From Acinetobacter pullicarnis (GTDB lineage: Bacteria > Pseudomonadota > Gammaproteobacteria > Pseudomonadales > Moraxellaceae), in assembly GCF_006352475.1 (NCBI RefSeq), contig NZ_VCMZ01000001.1, forward strand, positions 1,674,001-1,738,000: a stretch of DNA of 64,000 nucleotides, read 5' to 3'. Positions 27,823 to 37,369 of the stretch are shown piece after piece. Made by a program: the position numbers and the translations under genes. The notes beneath the pieces were generated by a model that did no database searches, was not told the origin of the DNA, and was given only the letters and a program-made list of their open reading frames with translations. Positions within the stretch are counted from its first letter, which is position 1. Each line of letters opens with the position of its first letter.

Positions 27823-29163
27823 TCAGTTTGCGGTCTTGGCTTTTAAGGTTGTTGCAGCTTTCGATTTTTCCTGCATCAATTTAAGCGTCAGTGCCACGAA
27901 TGAAATAAATGTTGGGATAGCGAGAATATAGAAAATACTGCTGAGCGATAGATCGAAGGTGAAGATTAATGCACCAAAGAATGCGCCTAAAATTGCACCA
28001 ATACGACCGATTCCGTGCATCCATGAAACACCAACAGCACGGCATTCGGATGGATAATATAGTGCAGCTAATGGGAGTAATGATGATTGTGCACCGACCA
28101 ATAATGCACCAATCAAGAAAATGGTAACACCCAGCAGGATCACATTTGAATACAGCATACCCGCAATGATAAATAAGATAATGGCAAAGAAATAAGCATA
28201 TTTAACCACGGCAGTTGGATTAACTTTATCCATATACCAACCCATCACAATAGCACCAACAACGCCACCAAAAGGGAAGATTGCAGCAATTAAACTAAAT
28301 TGTTGTGTGCTAAAGCCTGCGGTTTTTAGAATCGTTGGCATCCAGCTGGTCAATAAATAAAATACCAACAAACTGGTGAAACAGCACATCCATAGCATGA
28401 CTGAACCAAAGCGATAGCGACCGAGTACCATTTTTACTGGGTTTTCTGGTTGTGCAGCGCCCTTCGCTTGCTGAAATTTAACATCGAGTCCTAAGGATGA
28501 GCCGTGTATTTTTTCTAAAATAATTTGGGCTTTGGCATATTGTTCGCGTTTGATTAAATACTGGGTCGACTCAGGCAGTTTAAGCAGTAAAATCAAAACT
28601 AAAACCAGTGGAATGAGACCGCCAATAATCACAACATTGGCCCAACCAAGACTGTCGAGCAGGCTTGCAGAGAGTAAGCCGCCACATGAAATTCCCAGCA
28701 TAAAACCACAACCAGCGAGGCCAGTGAGAAATGCTTTGCGTTTGAGCGGCATATATTCAGAGACAATGGTACTGATATTGGGCATCGCAGCACCGAGTCC
28801 AAGACCGGTAATAAAGCGATAAATAATCAGTTCTTGCGTAGAGGTTGCATAACCACAGAGGATGGTGAAACTGGCAAACAATAAAGTGGTCATCACAATG
28901 ACCCCTTTACGTCCAAAGCGATCCGCCATTGGTCCAGATAAAATTGCACCAATTGACATGCCAACGAGGGCTGCACTGAGTACCGGTGCCAGCTGTGGTT
29001 TGGTGATTCCCCAATCATCCAATAATGCTGGTGCGATAAAGCCAATAATACCGGTGTCAAGACCATCACTGAAGAAGACTAAAAAACCGAGAATAAAAAC
29101 CAGCCACTGTAAAGGGGATAGTTTCTCGCGGTCAATAATCGTATTTGCATCTATTGTTTTCAT
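27823..29163 (-). CDS. MFS aromatic acid:H+ symporter (AAHS family)
   Basis: 446 aa with 12 predicted helices. The first helix carries the DGLDTGIIGF signature of the BenK/PcaK family (DGxD motif), followed by the loop 2-3 motif GPMADRFGRKG and PESTQYLI between the halves. It diverges from iifA, sharing a ~415-bp promoter region. A carrier for anthranilate or another aromatic acid is likely. Indole itself is membrane-permeable, so indole uptake is less likely. Confidence 0.85.
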   Translation of the reverse strand: MKTIDANTIIDREKLSPLQWLVFILGFLVFFSDGLDTGIIGFIAPALLDDWGITKPQLAPVLSAALVGMSIGAILSGPMADRFGRKGVIVMTTLLFASFTILCGYATSTQELIIYRFITGLGLGAAMPNISTIVSEYMPLKRKAFLTGLAGCGFMLGISCGGLLSASLLDSLGWANVVIIGGLIPLVLVLILLLKLPESTQYLIKREQYAKAQIILEKIHGSSLGLDVKFQQAKGAAQPENPVKMVLGRYRFGSVMLWMCCFTSLLVFYLLTSWMPTILKTAGFSTQQFSLIAAIFPFGGVVGAIVMGWYMDKVNPTAVVKYAYFFAIILFIIAGMLYSNVILLGVTIFLIGALLVGAQSSLLPLAALYYPSECRAVGVSWMHGIGRIGAILGAFFGALIFTFDLSLSSIFYILAIPTFISFVALTLKLMQEKSKAATTLKAKTAN

Positions 29164-29486
29164 CTAGATTCCTTTCATTTTAAAGTGTTTATTTTGAACC
29201 AGTATCCCGTGTGGTCCAATCAGCCCTTTATTGAAGCTTAATTTGCAGCTTATCGCTATCCATTTTGTGGTCGAGATTATCCGAATTTTCCATAAAAACT
29301 TACATTGCTTTTGACGTTTCAGCACGGTCAGGCTAAGCATGGCTTTTTATCTTTCATCAGCTTCAGATTTAAGGCGAGTGTTCCGCGGTAATTTGACAGC
29401 AATGATTGGAGTTTCTCACATAATACATGGCAATAAATGCGCTAACTAATCGACCTATAAGGCTAAATACAGGAATTTCACAATTC

Positions 29487-29547
29487 GGCACAGATTGGAT
29501 AGTGCTTGCAGATTTTGGACAGTCAAGCGAGCTGTTCAGGGTAAAGA
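29487..29547 (+). promoter_or_regulatory. XylS-type operator and promoter of iifABCD
   Basis: Two direct half-sites fit the XylS/BenR consensus TGCA-N6-GGNTA: GGCA-CAGATT-GGATA (29487-29501) and TGCA-GATTTT-GGACA (29507-29521), 20 bp apart. A -10 candidate TAAAGA (29542-29547) follows the proximal site by 20 bp. There is no good -35, as expected for an activator-dependent promoter. Confidence 0.65.
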
Positions 29548-29578
29548 TAAGCGGATAGGGAAATCAGGAGTAACAACA

Positions 29579-30829
29579 ATGACGGGTCAAATGATCGAAG
29601 TAAATACGGCACAAGGACAACGCTTTAGTGCTTATCTTGCAACACCTTCACAAGGCAAAGGTCCAGGCATCGTACTTTGCCAAGAAATTTTTGGTATTAA
29701 TACCGCAATGCGCGCTAAGGCTGATTTTTTAGCGGAAGAAGGTTATACCGTATTGGTACCCGATTTATATTGGCGTATTGCCCCAAACACTGAATTAGAA
29801 TACACCCCAGACGACTTTCAAAAAGCCTTTGCGTTATATCAAGAATTTGATGAAGACATCGGTGTTGAAGATATTCAAAATAGCCTAAGCTTTTTAAAAA
29901 CTTTGCCTGAATGTGATGACAGTAGCGGACTCGGTGTTGTGGGTTACTGCCTTGGTGGGAAGTTGGCCTATTTAGCGGCGTGCCGTCTCCCAGAAGTGGC
30001 ATGTGCTGTTGGCTATTATGGCGTAGGGATCGAAAAAGCCTTAGATGAACTGCCGAATGTAAAAGGCCGTTTGGTACTCCATCTTGCCGAACTTGATGCC
30101 TTCACTCCGCCAGAAGCCAGACAACAGATTATGCAAGCCTGCGCACAGCAAGCCAATGTACAGTGCTATGTCTATGATGGCGTAGACCATGCCTTTGCGC
30201 GTCCAGCCAGTGAACATTATCACAAACCCTCTGCGCGTTTTGCCCATGAGCGTAGCGTGACAGCATTGCATAGCACGATTGGTCCACATTTTGATTTGGT
30301 GGCGTTATGGGAAGAGCATATTCGACACGAATTTGACACCCGTGATGTGCCTGCAACCATGGCGACCATGGTCGCGCAACCCTATGTAAATCACATTCCA
30401 ACCATGACTGGGGGCGTCGGCTACAGTCAACTGGCACGTTTTTATAGCCATCACTTTGTTCATCAAAACCCACAAGATATGAAGATCACTTCAATCTCTC
30501 GTACTGCAGGTTCAACGCAGGTTGTGGACGAATTTATTATGAGTTTTACCCACGACACCGAAATTGATTGGTTGTTGCCTGGGGTGAAACCAACCGGTAA
30601 ATACGTACAAATTCCGATGCTAGGCGTGATCCAATTCCGTGGTGACAAGCTTTGCCATGAGCATATTTATTGGGATCAAGCTTCAGTCTTGGTGCAGATC
30701 GGTTTGCTCAATCCAGCAGGACTGCCAGTTGCAGGTGTTGAAACCGCACTGAAATTATTAGATGAAGATATGCCTTCAAATACGCTGATGCCATCTTGGC
30801 CAAGCAGCGCTGAAAAAGCCATCGGGTAA
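29579..30829 (+). CDS. iifA: IifA-like: dienelactone-hydrolase domain fused to SnoaL-like domain
   Basis: 416 aa. Residues 1-~245 form an alpha/beta hydrolase of the dienelactone hydrolase type with Cys nucleophile in GYCLGG, Asp in AELDAFTPPE and His in GVDHAFARP. Residues ~265-395 are SnoaL/NTF2-like (ALWEEHIRHEFDTRD...YDQ-type core with FYSHHFVH). In the Acinetobacter iif pathway IifA converts 3-hydroxyindolin-2-one to anthranilate with oxygen but no cofactor. The start at 29579 is chosen because TCAGGAG precedes it; the ORF can extend 28 codons upstream, but only across the operator. First gene of iifABCD. Confidence 0.8.
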   Translation: MTGQMIEVNTAQGQRFSAYLATPSQGKGPGIVLCQEIFGINTAMRAKADFLAEEGYTVLVPDLYWRIAPNTELEYTPDDFQKAFALYQEFDEDIGVEDIQNSLSFLKTLPECDDSSGLGVVGYCLGGKLAYLAACRLPEVACAVGYYGVGIEKALDELPNVKGRLVLHLAELDAFTPPEARQQIMQACAQQANVQCYVYDGVDHAFARPASEHYHKPSARFAHERSVTALHSTIGPHFDLVALWEEHIRHEFDTRDVPATMATMVAQPYVNHIPTMTGGVGYSQLARFYSHHFVHQNPQDMKITSISRTAGSTQVVDEFIMSFTHDTEIDWLLPGVKPTGKYVQIPMLGVIQFRGDKLCHEHIYWDQASVLVQIGLLNPAGLPVAGVETALKLLDEDMPSNTLMPSWPSSAEKAIG

Positions 30830-30839
30830 GGGGACGACC

Positions 30840-31625
30840 ATGAAACTTGAACTCAGTGGAAAATTGGCGGTGGTCAGCGGTGGTGCAACTTTAATCGGAC
30901 AAGGTGTGGTCAAAGCCTTGGTTGAAGAAGGCATGCAAGTGGTGATTTTAGATATCGATGCTGCGGGCGCTGCAATTGCAGCAAGCTATGCTAGCGAAGT
31001 GACCTTTATTCAAACCGATTTAAGCAATGATGCTGCGATTACACAGGCGATTGCACATATTCATCAACATCTTGGCACAGTACATAGTGTGGTGAATTTG
31101 GCCTGTAGCTATTTGGATGATGGTTTTGCTTCATCGCGTCAAGATTGGATGAAAGCTTTAGATATCAACTTATTGTCTGCGGTGGAATTGACTCGTGGAC
31201 TCTATGAAGATTTAAAAGAAAACAAAGGTGCAATCGTTAACTTTACCTCTATTTCTTCAAAATGTGCGCAAACAGGACGTTGGCTCTATCCCGTGTCAAA
31301 AGCGGCGATGCGTCAATTGACCCAAAGTATGGCAATGGATTTTGCAGTAGATGGCATTCGTGTCAACTCAGTTTCGCCAGGTTGGACCTGGTCTCGTGTG
31401 ATTGCTGAAGTGAGTGGTGATAACCGAGCCAAAGCCGATCAAGTCGCTGCTGATTATCACTTATTGGGCCGCTTAGGTAATCCAGATGAAGTGGCCAATG
31501 TGGTGACCTTCTTATTATCCGCTGCTGCCAGTTTTGTGACAGGTGCAGACTATGCCGTAGATGGTGGTTATTCAGCAATGGGTCCAGAGCAAAACAAGCC
31601 TGCTATTCCTCGTTTAGCCGGATAA
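30840..31625 (+). CDS. iifB: Short-chain dehydrogenase IifB-like
   Basis: 261-aa SDR with a slightly unusual nucleotide motif (SGGATLIGQG), catalytic Ser in FTSISSK, YPVSK for Tyr and Lys, and a VDGGY end. The gene starts 10 bp after iifA with GGGGACGACC as ribosome-binding region. In the known pathway IifB oxidises an indole dihydrodiol to 3-hydroxyindolin-2-one. Position and order support that assignment. Confidence 0.82.
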   Translation: MKLELSGKLAVVSGGATLIGQGVVKALVEEGMQVVILDIDAAGAAIAASYASEVTFIQTDLSNDAAITQAIAHIHQHLGTVHSVVNLACSYLDDGFASSRQDWMKALDINLLSAVELTRGLYEDLKENKGAIVNFTSISSKCAQTGRWLYPVSKAAMRQLTQSMAMDFAVDGIRVNSVSPGWTWSRVIAEVSGDNRAKADQVAADYHLLGRLGNPDEVANVVTFLLSAAASFVTGADYAVDGGYSAMGPEQNKPAIPRLAG

Positions 31626-31713
31626 ATACACGACCTGCAAGTGGCTTGCGTTTATAGCCAAGCTGCTTGCAAAGATTGAGCGTCACAATCAATTTAAAAT
31701 TAAGGAGAATTTT

Positions 31714-32952
31714 ATGCGTCGTATCGCAATCGTTGGAGCAGGGCAGTCAGGTTTACAACTGGCATTGGGCTTATTAGATAAAGGTTATGATGTCACCGTG
31801 TTGACCAATCGTACCGCAGATGAAATTCGTTATGGCAAAGTCATGTCGAGCCAATGTATGTTTCATACGGCATTGCAAACTGAACGTGATCTTGGTTTAA
31901 ATTTTTGGGAAGAACAATGTCCAGCAGTTGAAGGCATTGGCCTCAACTTGGTGGATCCTGAAACTGGCGAAAAAGCCTTTGGCTGGAGCGCACGTTTAGA
32001 GCGTTATGCACAATCGGTCGACCAACGTGTGAAAATGCCATTTTGGATCGAAGAGTTTGAGCGCCGTGGCGGTAAATTGATTATTCAAGATGTTGGTATT
32101 GCTGAATTAGAGCAATTGGCAGTGGATTATGAGTTGGTACTGCTGGCAGCGGGTAAAGGCGAAGTGGTTAAGCAGTTTGAACGCGATGAAGCGCGTAGCG
32201 TATTTGATAAACCACAACGTGCTTTAGCGCTGACCTATGTCACGGGTATGCAGCCGATTTCTCCGTACTCACGGGTAAACTTCAATATTATGCCAGGGGT
32301 AGGTGAGTACTTCTGCTTCCCGGCACTTACCGTGACCGGTCCTTGTGACATCATGGTATTTGAAGGTATTCCGGGTGGACCAATGGATTGCTGGCAGGAT
32401 GTGAAAACCCCTGAGCAACATTTGGAAAAAAGCTTAGAACTGCTCAACACCTTACTTCCTTGGGAAGCAGCGCGTTGCCAAAATGTTGAATTAACCGATG
32501 CGGGTGGTTATTTGGCGGGTCGATTCCCACCGACTGTGCGTAAACCAATTTTGACTTTACCATCGGGTCATCGTGTTTTTGGTATGGCTGATGCGTTAGT
32601 GGTCAACGATCCAATTACCGGTCAAGGTTCGAACAATGCAGCTAAATGTAGCAAGGTGTATTTCGATGCGATTTTAGCCAATGACAATCAAGAATTTTCT
32701 GCAGCATGGATGCAGCAAACCTTTGAACGTTATTGGGATTACGCTGAAACTGTGGTGGCATGGACCAATAGCCTATTGGCACCACCGACGGCACATATGG
32801 TCGATATCTTAGCGGCTGCCAGTCAAAATCAACAGATTGCATCGGATATCGCGAATAACTTTGATGATCCACGTCAGTTTGCACCGTGGTGGTTTGAGGC
32901 AGAACAGGCAGCAGATTATATCAGCAGCAAAAATATGCCGAACGTCGCTTAA
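31714..32952 (+). CDS. iifC: Indole oxygenase IifC (StyA-type FAD monooxygenase)
   Basis: 412-aa two-component flavin monooxygenase of the styrene/indole class. The FAD Rossmann motif is at the very start (IAIVGAGQSGLQLALGLL), and the StyA-like features GMADALVVNDPITGQGSNNAAKC are near residue 290-310. It uses reduced FAD supplied by the reductase encoded just downstream. It starts indole degradation; such enzymes also make indigo from indole. A good AAGGAG precedes the ATG. Confidence 0.92.
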   Translation: MRRIAIVGAGQSGLQLALGLLDKGYDVTVLTNRTADEIRYGKVMSSQCMFHTALQTERDLGLNFWEEQCPAVEGIGLNLVDPETGEKAFGWSARLERYAQSVDQRVKMPFWIEEFERRGGKLIIQDVGIAELEQLAVDYELVLLAAGKGEVVKQFERDEARSVFDKPQRALALTYVTGMQPISPYSRVNFNIMPGVGEYFCFPALTVTGPCDIMVFEGIPGGPMDCWQDVKTPEQHLEKSLELLNTLLPWEAARCQNVELTDAGGYLAGRFPPTVRKPILTLPSGHRVFGMADALVVNDPITGQGSNNAAKCSKVYFDAILANDNQEFSAAWMQQTFERYWDYAETVVAWTNSLLAPPTAHMVDILAAASQNQQIASDIANNFDDPRQFAPWWFEAEQAADYISSKNMPNVA

Positions 32953-32968
32953 TACAGGGAGAGATGCC

Positions 32969-33508
32969 ATGCAGCAATTGAGCAATGATTTGGGTCTAAC
33001 CGCAATTGATATTGAAAACCCAAGAGAAATTCGTAACCTACTCGGACAATTCGCAACAGGTGTGACCGTCATTACCACGCGTGGCAAAGATGGTCGTAAA
33101 GTCGGTATGACGGCAAATTCGTTTTCGTCGCTGTCTTTGGATCCACCGCTGATTTTATGGAGTTTGGCCAAAACTGCACCGAGCTTAAGTGATTTCACTT
33201 CAGCAGAATACTTTGCCATTCACATGTTGGCGCAAGAGCATCATCAGTTATCGGGTCACTTTGCACGACCCGCTGAAGATAAGTTTGCAGGCATTGCCCA
33301 TCAACAATGTGCAGCAGGGACACCATTGTTAGAGGGTGCACTAGCGACCTTGTTATGCCGTAATGTTAATCAATATGAAGGCGGTGATCATTTGATCTTT
33401 ATTGGTCAAATTGAGCAATATCAGCAACGTGCTGGTGAGCCTTTGGTGTTCCATGCGGGTAAATACCGTATTGCTTCGGAACATCCAGATGTATTGCAGA
33501 CCGCTTAA
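32969..33508 (+). CDS. iifD: Flavin reductase IifD
   Basis: 179-aa NAD(P)H:flavin reductase of the StyB/HpaC family. It has LLGQFATGVTVITTRGKDGRKVGMTANSFSSLSLDPPLILWSL and a C-terminal GGDHLIFIGQIEQ. It would supply reduced FAD to the monooxygenase. The start at 32969 is set by CAGGGAGAG upstream; the longer ORF from 32837 overlaps iifC and lacks a ribosome-binding site. Last gene of the operon; a terminator follows. Confidence 0.92.
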   Translation: MQQLSNDLGLTAIDIENPREIRNLLGQFATGVTVITTRGKDGRKVGMTANSFSSLSLDPPLILWSLAKTAPSLSDFTSAEYFAIHMLAQEHHQLSGHFARPAEDKFAGIAHQQCAAGTPLLEGALATLLCRNVNQYEGGDHLIFIGQIEQYQQRAGEPLVFHAGKYRIASEHPDVLQTA

Positions 33509-33610
33509 AGAATCATACGTCGCAATAAAATAGCCTAAGCAAAGTTAGATTGAGTACTGAAGTTAATTTTATTGCAGGCGTGGATTAACACCGTTTTAGT
33601 GTCAAGTTTG

Positions 33611-33642
33611 ACCACGTTCAGCCATGCGCGTGGTTTTTTTTG
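33611..33642 (+). terminator. Terminator of iifABCD
   Basis: Stem ACCACG/CGTGGT with partially paired inner bases, followed by eight T. Confidence 0.8.
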
Positions 33643-33684
33643 TTTTGATATTTTAGTTGATCAGCTTGTGCTTATTATTGGGCC

Positions 33685-33726
33685 GCATTCCAGAGCTTCG
33701 CTCGAGCAGCGAAGCGACTGGAATGC
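33685..33726. repeat. Long two-part hairpin (REP-like)
   Basis: Outer stem GCATTCCAG/CTGGAATGC (9 bp) and inner stem CTTCGCT/AGCGAAG (7 bp), separated by small bulges. It lies between two convergent genes. It could be a terminator or a dispersed palindromic repeat. Confidence 0.6.
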
Positions 33727-33753
33727 TAGATGAGTCTGCTACAGGGTCTTTAA

Positions 33754-34110
33754 TTATTTTATTCTCACAAGACCTAAATCAAGCAGTACTGCAGTAATAT
33801 GTTTAGCATTAACATTGCCAGTAATCAGTGGAAGTAATTTACTCGCAGAACCAGCAACGCTATTCACATTTAATGCTTTTAAGATGCTATCTAAATCGAA
33901 GCTATTTTCCAAAGAGTCAGCTGCTTCTTTATTCGCGCTCAAAGCTTGAGTTGGAGAAATATCGGTAATGCTTAAACGTAAACCGTTTGAATCATTTGTG
34001 ATTTTATATGAAATTTTGCCTGAAGATTTTCTAACTTTATGGCACTTATGGTCTTTGTCGAACGCTACATTTTCAGTAAGTGTATTTCTAACTACAAGGT
34101 ATTGAGCCAT
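33754..34110 (-). CDS. Hypothetical protein, 118 aa
   Basis: Unrecognised. The start MAQYLVVRNTLTENVAFDKDHKCHKVRKSSGKISYKI looks like a beta-rich domain. The middle is polar and the C-terminus is a hydrophobic amphipathic helix region (ITAVLLDLGLVRIK). It has no signal peptide and is in its own minus-strand unit between the iif and ant modules. There is no evidence linking it to aromatic catabolism. Confidence 0.6.
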   Translation of the reverse strand: MAQYLVVRNTLTENVAFDKDHKCHKVRKSSGKISYKITNDSNGLRLSITDISPTQALSANKEAADSLENSFDLDSILKALNVNSVAGSASKLLPLITGNVNAKHITAVLLDLGLVRIK

Positions 34111-34340
34111 TTTAAGTCACTTCAAGTATTTTGAAAATTGGAGGATGCTATATATTCAACTCATTTTCAAGTAAATAACCAGTATTGAGGAAAGTAGTTA
34201 AAAAACTGAGATATTAAGCCAATAAAAGCGCTAAACAGATTGTTTGTTTTGAAACGGTGGGATAAATGCTGGATTGCTACTCACACTCGATCATAAACTA
34301 CGAAAGTTTCAGAATGTGAGCTCGTAAGCATTTAGGCAAG

Positions 34341-34480
34341 CAATCCCTCCCAACCCGAATGCCCTCATTCCAACGGGCGAAGGTGCTTTCAGACATAGTT
34401 TCATCAATCAAAAATGACAGGATTTGTCTTAACTGACTGGCATTACTCCTAACCCCGTCTTTTCAAAGATGAGCCTTATA
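34341..34480 (-). repeat. Diverged second copy of the MITE-like repeat
   Basis: On the + strand, CTTTCAGA..ATCAATCAAAAA..TTTGTCTTAACTGACTGGCATTA matches the reverse complement of the element at 25670-25802. The flanks (AATCCCTCCCAACC and TTCAAAGATGAGCC) also match that locus. The distal end is degenerate. Confidence 0.6.
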
Positions 34481-34493
34481 CGGTGCTTTGAAT

Positions 34494-35534
34494 TTAAACC
34501 AGCCCTGAACTTTGGCTAAAGCGTCGTGTAGATGAGGGTAATTCGCCATAGCGTTGTTTATATTCCTGCGAAAAGCGTCCGAGATGGGTAAAGCCCCATT
34601 TAAATGCCACATCGGTAATCGATAAGTTTTCATTTTGCTGTAGTTCTAAATGTGCTTGTTCAAAACGCAGATTTTTTAAGTAGGCCATCGGGGTGGTATT
34701 TAAAAAGCTTTTGAAGCCATTAAATAAAGTACGAACACTTACATCGGCATGTTCCGCCATTTTTTCAACATTGAGCGGCTCATGTAAATTTTCACGAATA
34801 TAGGCTTCGGTGCGTTTAATAAAAAACGGTGCCAGTGCATGGGTTTTTATTTTTTCCATTTGAGTAAGCGCAGTGTTGGGTTGGCCATAAATAAGCGCAT
34901 TAAATAAATTCGACTCAAACTGTTTTAGTGCCAAAGGGTGGTGTAAAGGATGTTGTTCACTGCTGAGTGCATCAACTAAGCTGCGAAATAATTGTAGAAA
35001 ATAACCACCATTGGTCGTAGAGAAATCCAGTTTAGGGTCAAAGTGGGGGGCTTTTAAATTGTAGTCGGGAATATGCTGCCGACAATGTTGCTGTAAGTCT
35101 TGTTTGGCAATTTTTAAAATCAGTTGTGGTGAGGCTGCATGCCAGCGCATTTTAAGCGCTTGCTCCGGTGAGATTATTGAAGCGACTTGAGCATAGGAAA
35201 TAAATTTCTGATTGGCAAATTCAATTTCTGCGTAGCCTTGCGTTGGAATTTGGATTAAATAAAACTGCTCTAGAAAGTCGGGTTCAATTTGAACTTCCTC
35301 ACTATATTCTAGACGACAGATTGAGAGATTGCCCTGTGTTTTGACACAATGCATATTGGCCGAAAAATCAGCTTTCTGTTTTAGAATCGTCAGGCGATGG
35401 GGTTTTAAAATCTGACCGACACCTTTGCAGGTCTCATTTAAATCATGATAGTCAAATACTAAGTTGTTTGGGCTAAAGATCGATTCATTATGAAAATGTC
35501 GACCACTTAGTTCAGGGGAGTTGGCTCGGTTCAT
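34494..35534 (-). CDS. AraC/XylS-family regulator near antABC (AntR-like)
   Basis: 346 aa. An N-terminal AraC_binding_2-type domain of ~220 residues precedes a double helix-turn-helix (MAEHADVSVRTLFNGFKSFLNTTPMAYLKNLRFEQAH and VAFKWGFTHLGRFSQEYKQRYGELPS), as in XylS, BenR and AntR. It lies downstream of antC on the same strand, separated by ~790 bp. It is likely to activate antABC, and its class fits the half-sites at 39365-39400. It is a paralogue of the 26614-27606 regulator, so cross-regulation is possible. Confidence 0.85.
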   Translation of the reverse strand: MNRANSPELSGRHFHNESIFSPNNLVFDYHDLNETCKGVGQILKPHRLTILKQKADFSANMHCVKTQGNLSICRLEYSEEVQIEPDFLEQFYLIQIPTQGYAEIEFANQKFISYAQVASIISPEQALKMRWHAASPQLILKIAKQDLQQHCRQHIPDYNLKAPHFDPKLDFSTTNGGYFLQLFRSLVDALSSEQHPLHHPLALKQFESNLFNALIYGQPNTALTQMEKIKTHALAPFFIKRTEAYIRENLHEPLNVEKMAEHADVSVRTLFNGFKSFLNTTPMAYLKNLRFEQAHLELQQNENLSITDVAFKWGFTHLGRFSQEYKQRYGELPSSTRRFSQSSGLV

Positions 35535-36235
35535 AATCGTCCCTTTTGGCTCACTACACCTGTATTCAGTTCAGTATTCGCATAATACGTATTGTAATAC
35601 GAGTATTGAGTATTTGAATGCAGTTCCCAGTTGTTGGTATTATTGATTAAAAATAGAGTGACTAAAAAATGATTTAGATCGTGACGATTTGTATTAAAAA
35701 ATAGCTGACGTGACGTTCATTCATAATCCGTTCAATTGAGTATAAAAACCAGCGTGGTGTAAAAAATATACGCGCTTTAAAATACGATTGTGATCACTCT
35801 ATTCATCTTATTCCTTAAGATTTACATTGATTTATAACAAATCCGAGTAGATTGGTCAATTTTATTTTTAAATGTATTTATTTTATAACCATATGAAATT
35901 TAATAAATTATTTAATTTTACTATTTTCTGTTGTTAAAATTATTGTGCTTTATTGGTTTTCCTCACGAGGCTCTATTTTTTATGAAATATGATTATAGCG
36001 GCACTCTGATTTATTTAAATAACGCGATACCTTGGGTGCATAAGATTATTATTTATTTGAACTGGATCAAGAGAAATAGTTTGATTAAATGATGGATTTT
36101 TTATCATATGCTGATTTTTAATCATCTCAATCAAATCTAAACTGAGCATTTGGGTTTTAGTTACATTGGGGGAATAAATCTAACAGTGGATTGGAGCGCT
36201 TGAAGACTTTATAAAACCAGATCGCTAAAATAGCA
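35535..36235 (-). other. AT-rich spacer without a supported gene
   Basis: No ORF, RNA gene or strong repeat is seen. It should contain the promoter of the AraC gene. A fragment TTATTTAAATAACGCGATA near 36013-36031 resembles one half of the palindrome at 36282-36309. Confidence 0.5.
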
Positions 36236-36270
36236 AAAACCTGTTTTGCCGTTTTGCGAAACAGGTTTTA
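36236..36270 (-). terminator. Terminator of antABC
   Basis: Stem AAAACCTGTTT/AAACAGGTTTT with T-rich flanks on both strands, about 55 bp after antC. Confidence 0.8.
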
Positions 36271-36281
36271 TCCGAACGATG

Positions 36282-36309
36282 GGATTGCGTTATTTAAATA
36301 ACGCAATCC
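36282..36309. repeat. Perfect 28-bp palindrome
   Basis: Both arms (GGATTGCGTTATTT and its exact complement) meet without a loop. It lies between the antC stop and its terminator. A half copy occurs near 36013. It could be a protein-binding site or a cruciform; the role is unknown. Confidence 0.6.
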
Positions 36310-36326
36310 GAATATAGCGGTTGTTG

Positions 36327-37358
36327 TTAAACTTTAGCGGTATTACTCTGCAAGAACTTCTCGCTATAAATACGATAATTACTAAGGGCTTGATCATCTA
36401 ACCAGGTTTTAACCGCTTCAATCATCGGGGGTGGACCACAGAGATACATATCAAAGGCATTTTCAGCAAGCTGGTCTTTATCCAGATGTTGTTGAATAAA
36501 TCCAGTTTTACCTGTCCATGTATCCGTACCACGACCAACAATCGGATGGTAGCTAAATTGTGGAATGCGTTCAGCATAAGCCTGTAAACGCTGTTGTTCA
36601 CATAAGTCTGCTTCGGTGTTCACGCCATAATACAAATGAATCGCTGGGGCATTGTCTTGCTCAGCAATGGTGTCTAGCATTCCCAAGAATGCAGATAAAC
36701 CCGTACCGCCTGCAACAAAGACCAGTGGGCGTTCGACTTCACGTAAATAGAAACTACCAAGTGGGGCTTCCATCATGATGGTTTGGCCAACGTCACAGCG
36801 ATCTCTTAAATAATTGCTCATCACGCCATCAGGCAATAAGCGAATTAGGAACTGCAATTGATTTTCAGCATTGGGACGATTGGCAAAAGAATACGAACGC
36901 CATTCATCGGTACCTGGAATATGCAAACGCGCATATTGGCCAGGTAAATATTGCAACTGCTGAGGATGCTGACTGGCATCAACATGCAAAATGGCAGTGG
37001 TTTCAGAAACCAATTCAACTTTGGTGACTGTGGTTGCAATTTTGAGTGATTCACCTGCATTACAAATATCAGAGTGATGATCAAAATAGAATGCCGCATC
37101 CGATTTCACCCGTGTTTGGCAAGCCAACATTTTACGTTCAGCCAGATCACGTTCGCTTAAAGCATCTTCATCGACATATTCTTGTTCATAAATGCCGGTT
37201 TCACATTGCCCTTGGCAGGTGCCACACACCCCTTCACGGCAGTCGAGTGGCAGTGTGATCCCTTGACGAATTGCAGCATTCAGCAGCAATTCATCATTGT
37301 TTACCGAGATAAAAAAGGTTTTACCATCGGCAAAATTGAGTGCAACAGAATGTCCCAT
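36327..37358 (-). CDS. antC: Anthranilate 1,2-dioxygenase reductase
   Basis: 343-aa electron-transfer subunit. The N-terminal plant-type 2Fe-2S domain has CREGVCGTCQGQC and a later Cys in MLACQTR. The FAD domain has RSYSFANRP. The NAD domain has VFVAGGTGLSAFLG and ends YLCGPPPMIEAVK. It passes electrons from NADH to the oxygenase. It is third in antABC, 11 bp after antB. BenC is a close paralogue, but the ant assignment follows the alpha subunit. Confidence 0.93.
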   Translation of the reverse strand: MGHSVALNFADGKTFFISVNNDELLLNAAIRQGITLPLDCREGVCGTCQGQCETGIYEQEYVDEDALSERDLAERKMLACQTRVKSDAAFYFDHHSDICNAGESLKIATTVTKVELVSETTAILHVDASQHPQQLQYLPGQYARLHIPGTDEWRSYSFANRPNAENQLQFLIRLLPDGVMSNYLRDRCDVGQTIMMEAPLGSFYLREVERPLVFVAGGTGLSAFLGMLDTIAEQDNAPAIHLYYGVNTEADLCEQQRLQAYAERIPQFSYHPIVGRGTDTWTGKTGFIQQHLDKDQLAENAFDMYLCGPPPMIEAVKTWLDDQALSNYRIYSEKFLQSNTAKV

Positions 37359-37369
37359 TTTATCTCCCC

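Noticed and set aside
29164-29300. XylS-like half-site for the MFS gene (GGATA near 29263 on the minus strand)
   Set aside because: Only one GGATA with a poor upstream box (ACCA) and no second half-site at 20-21 bp.
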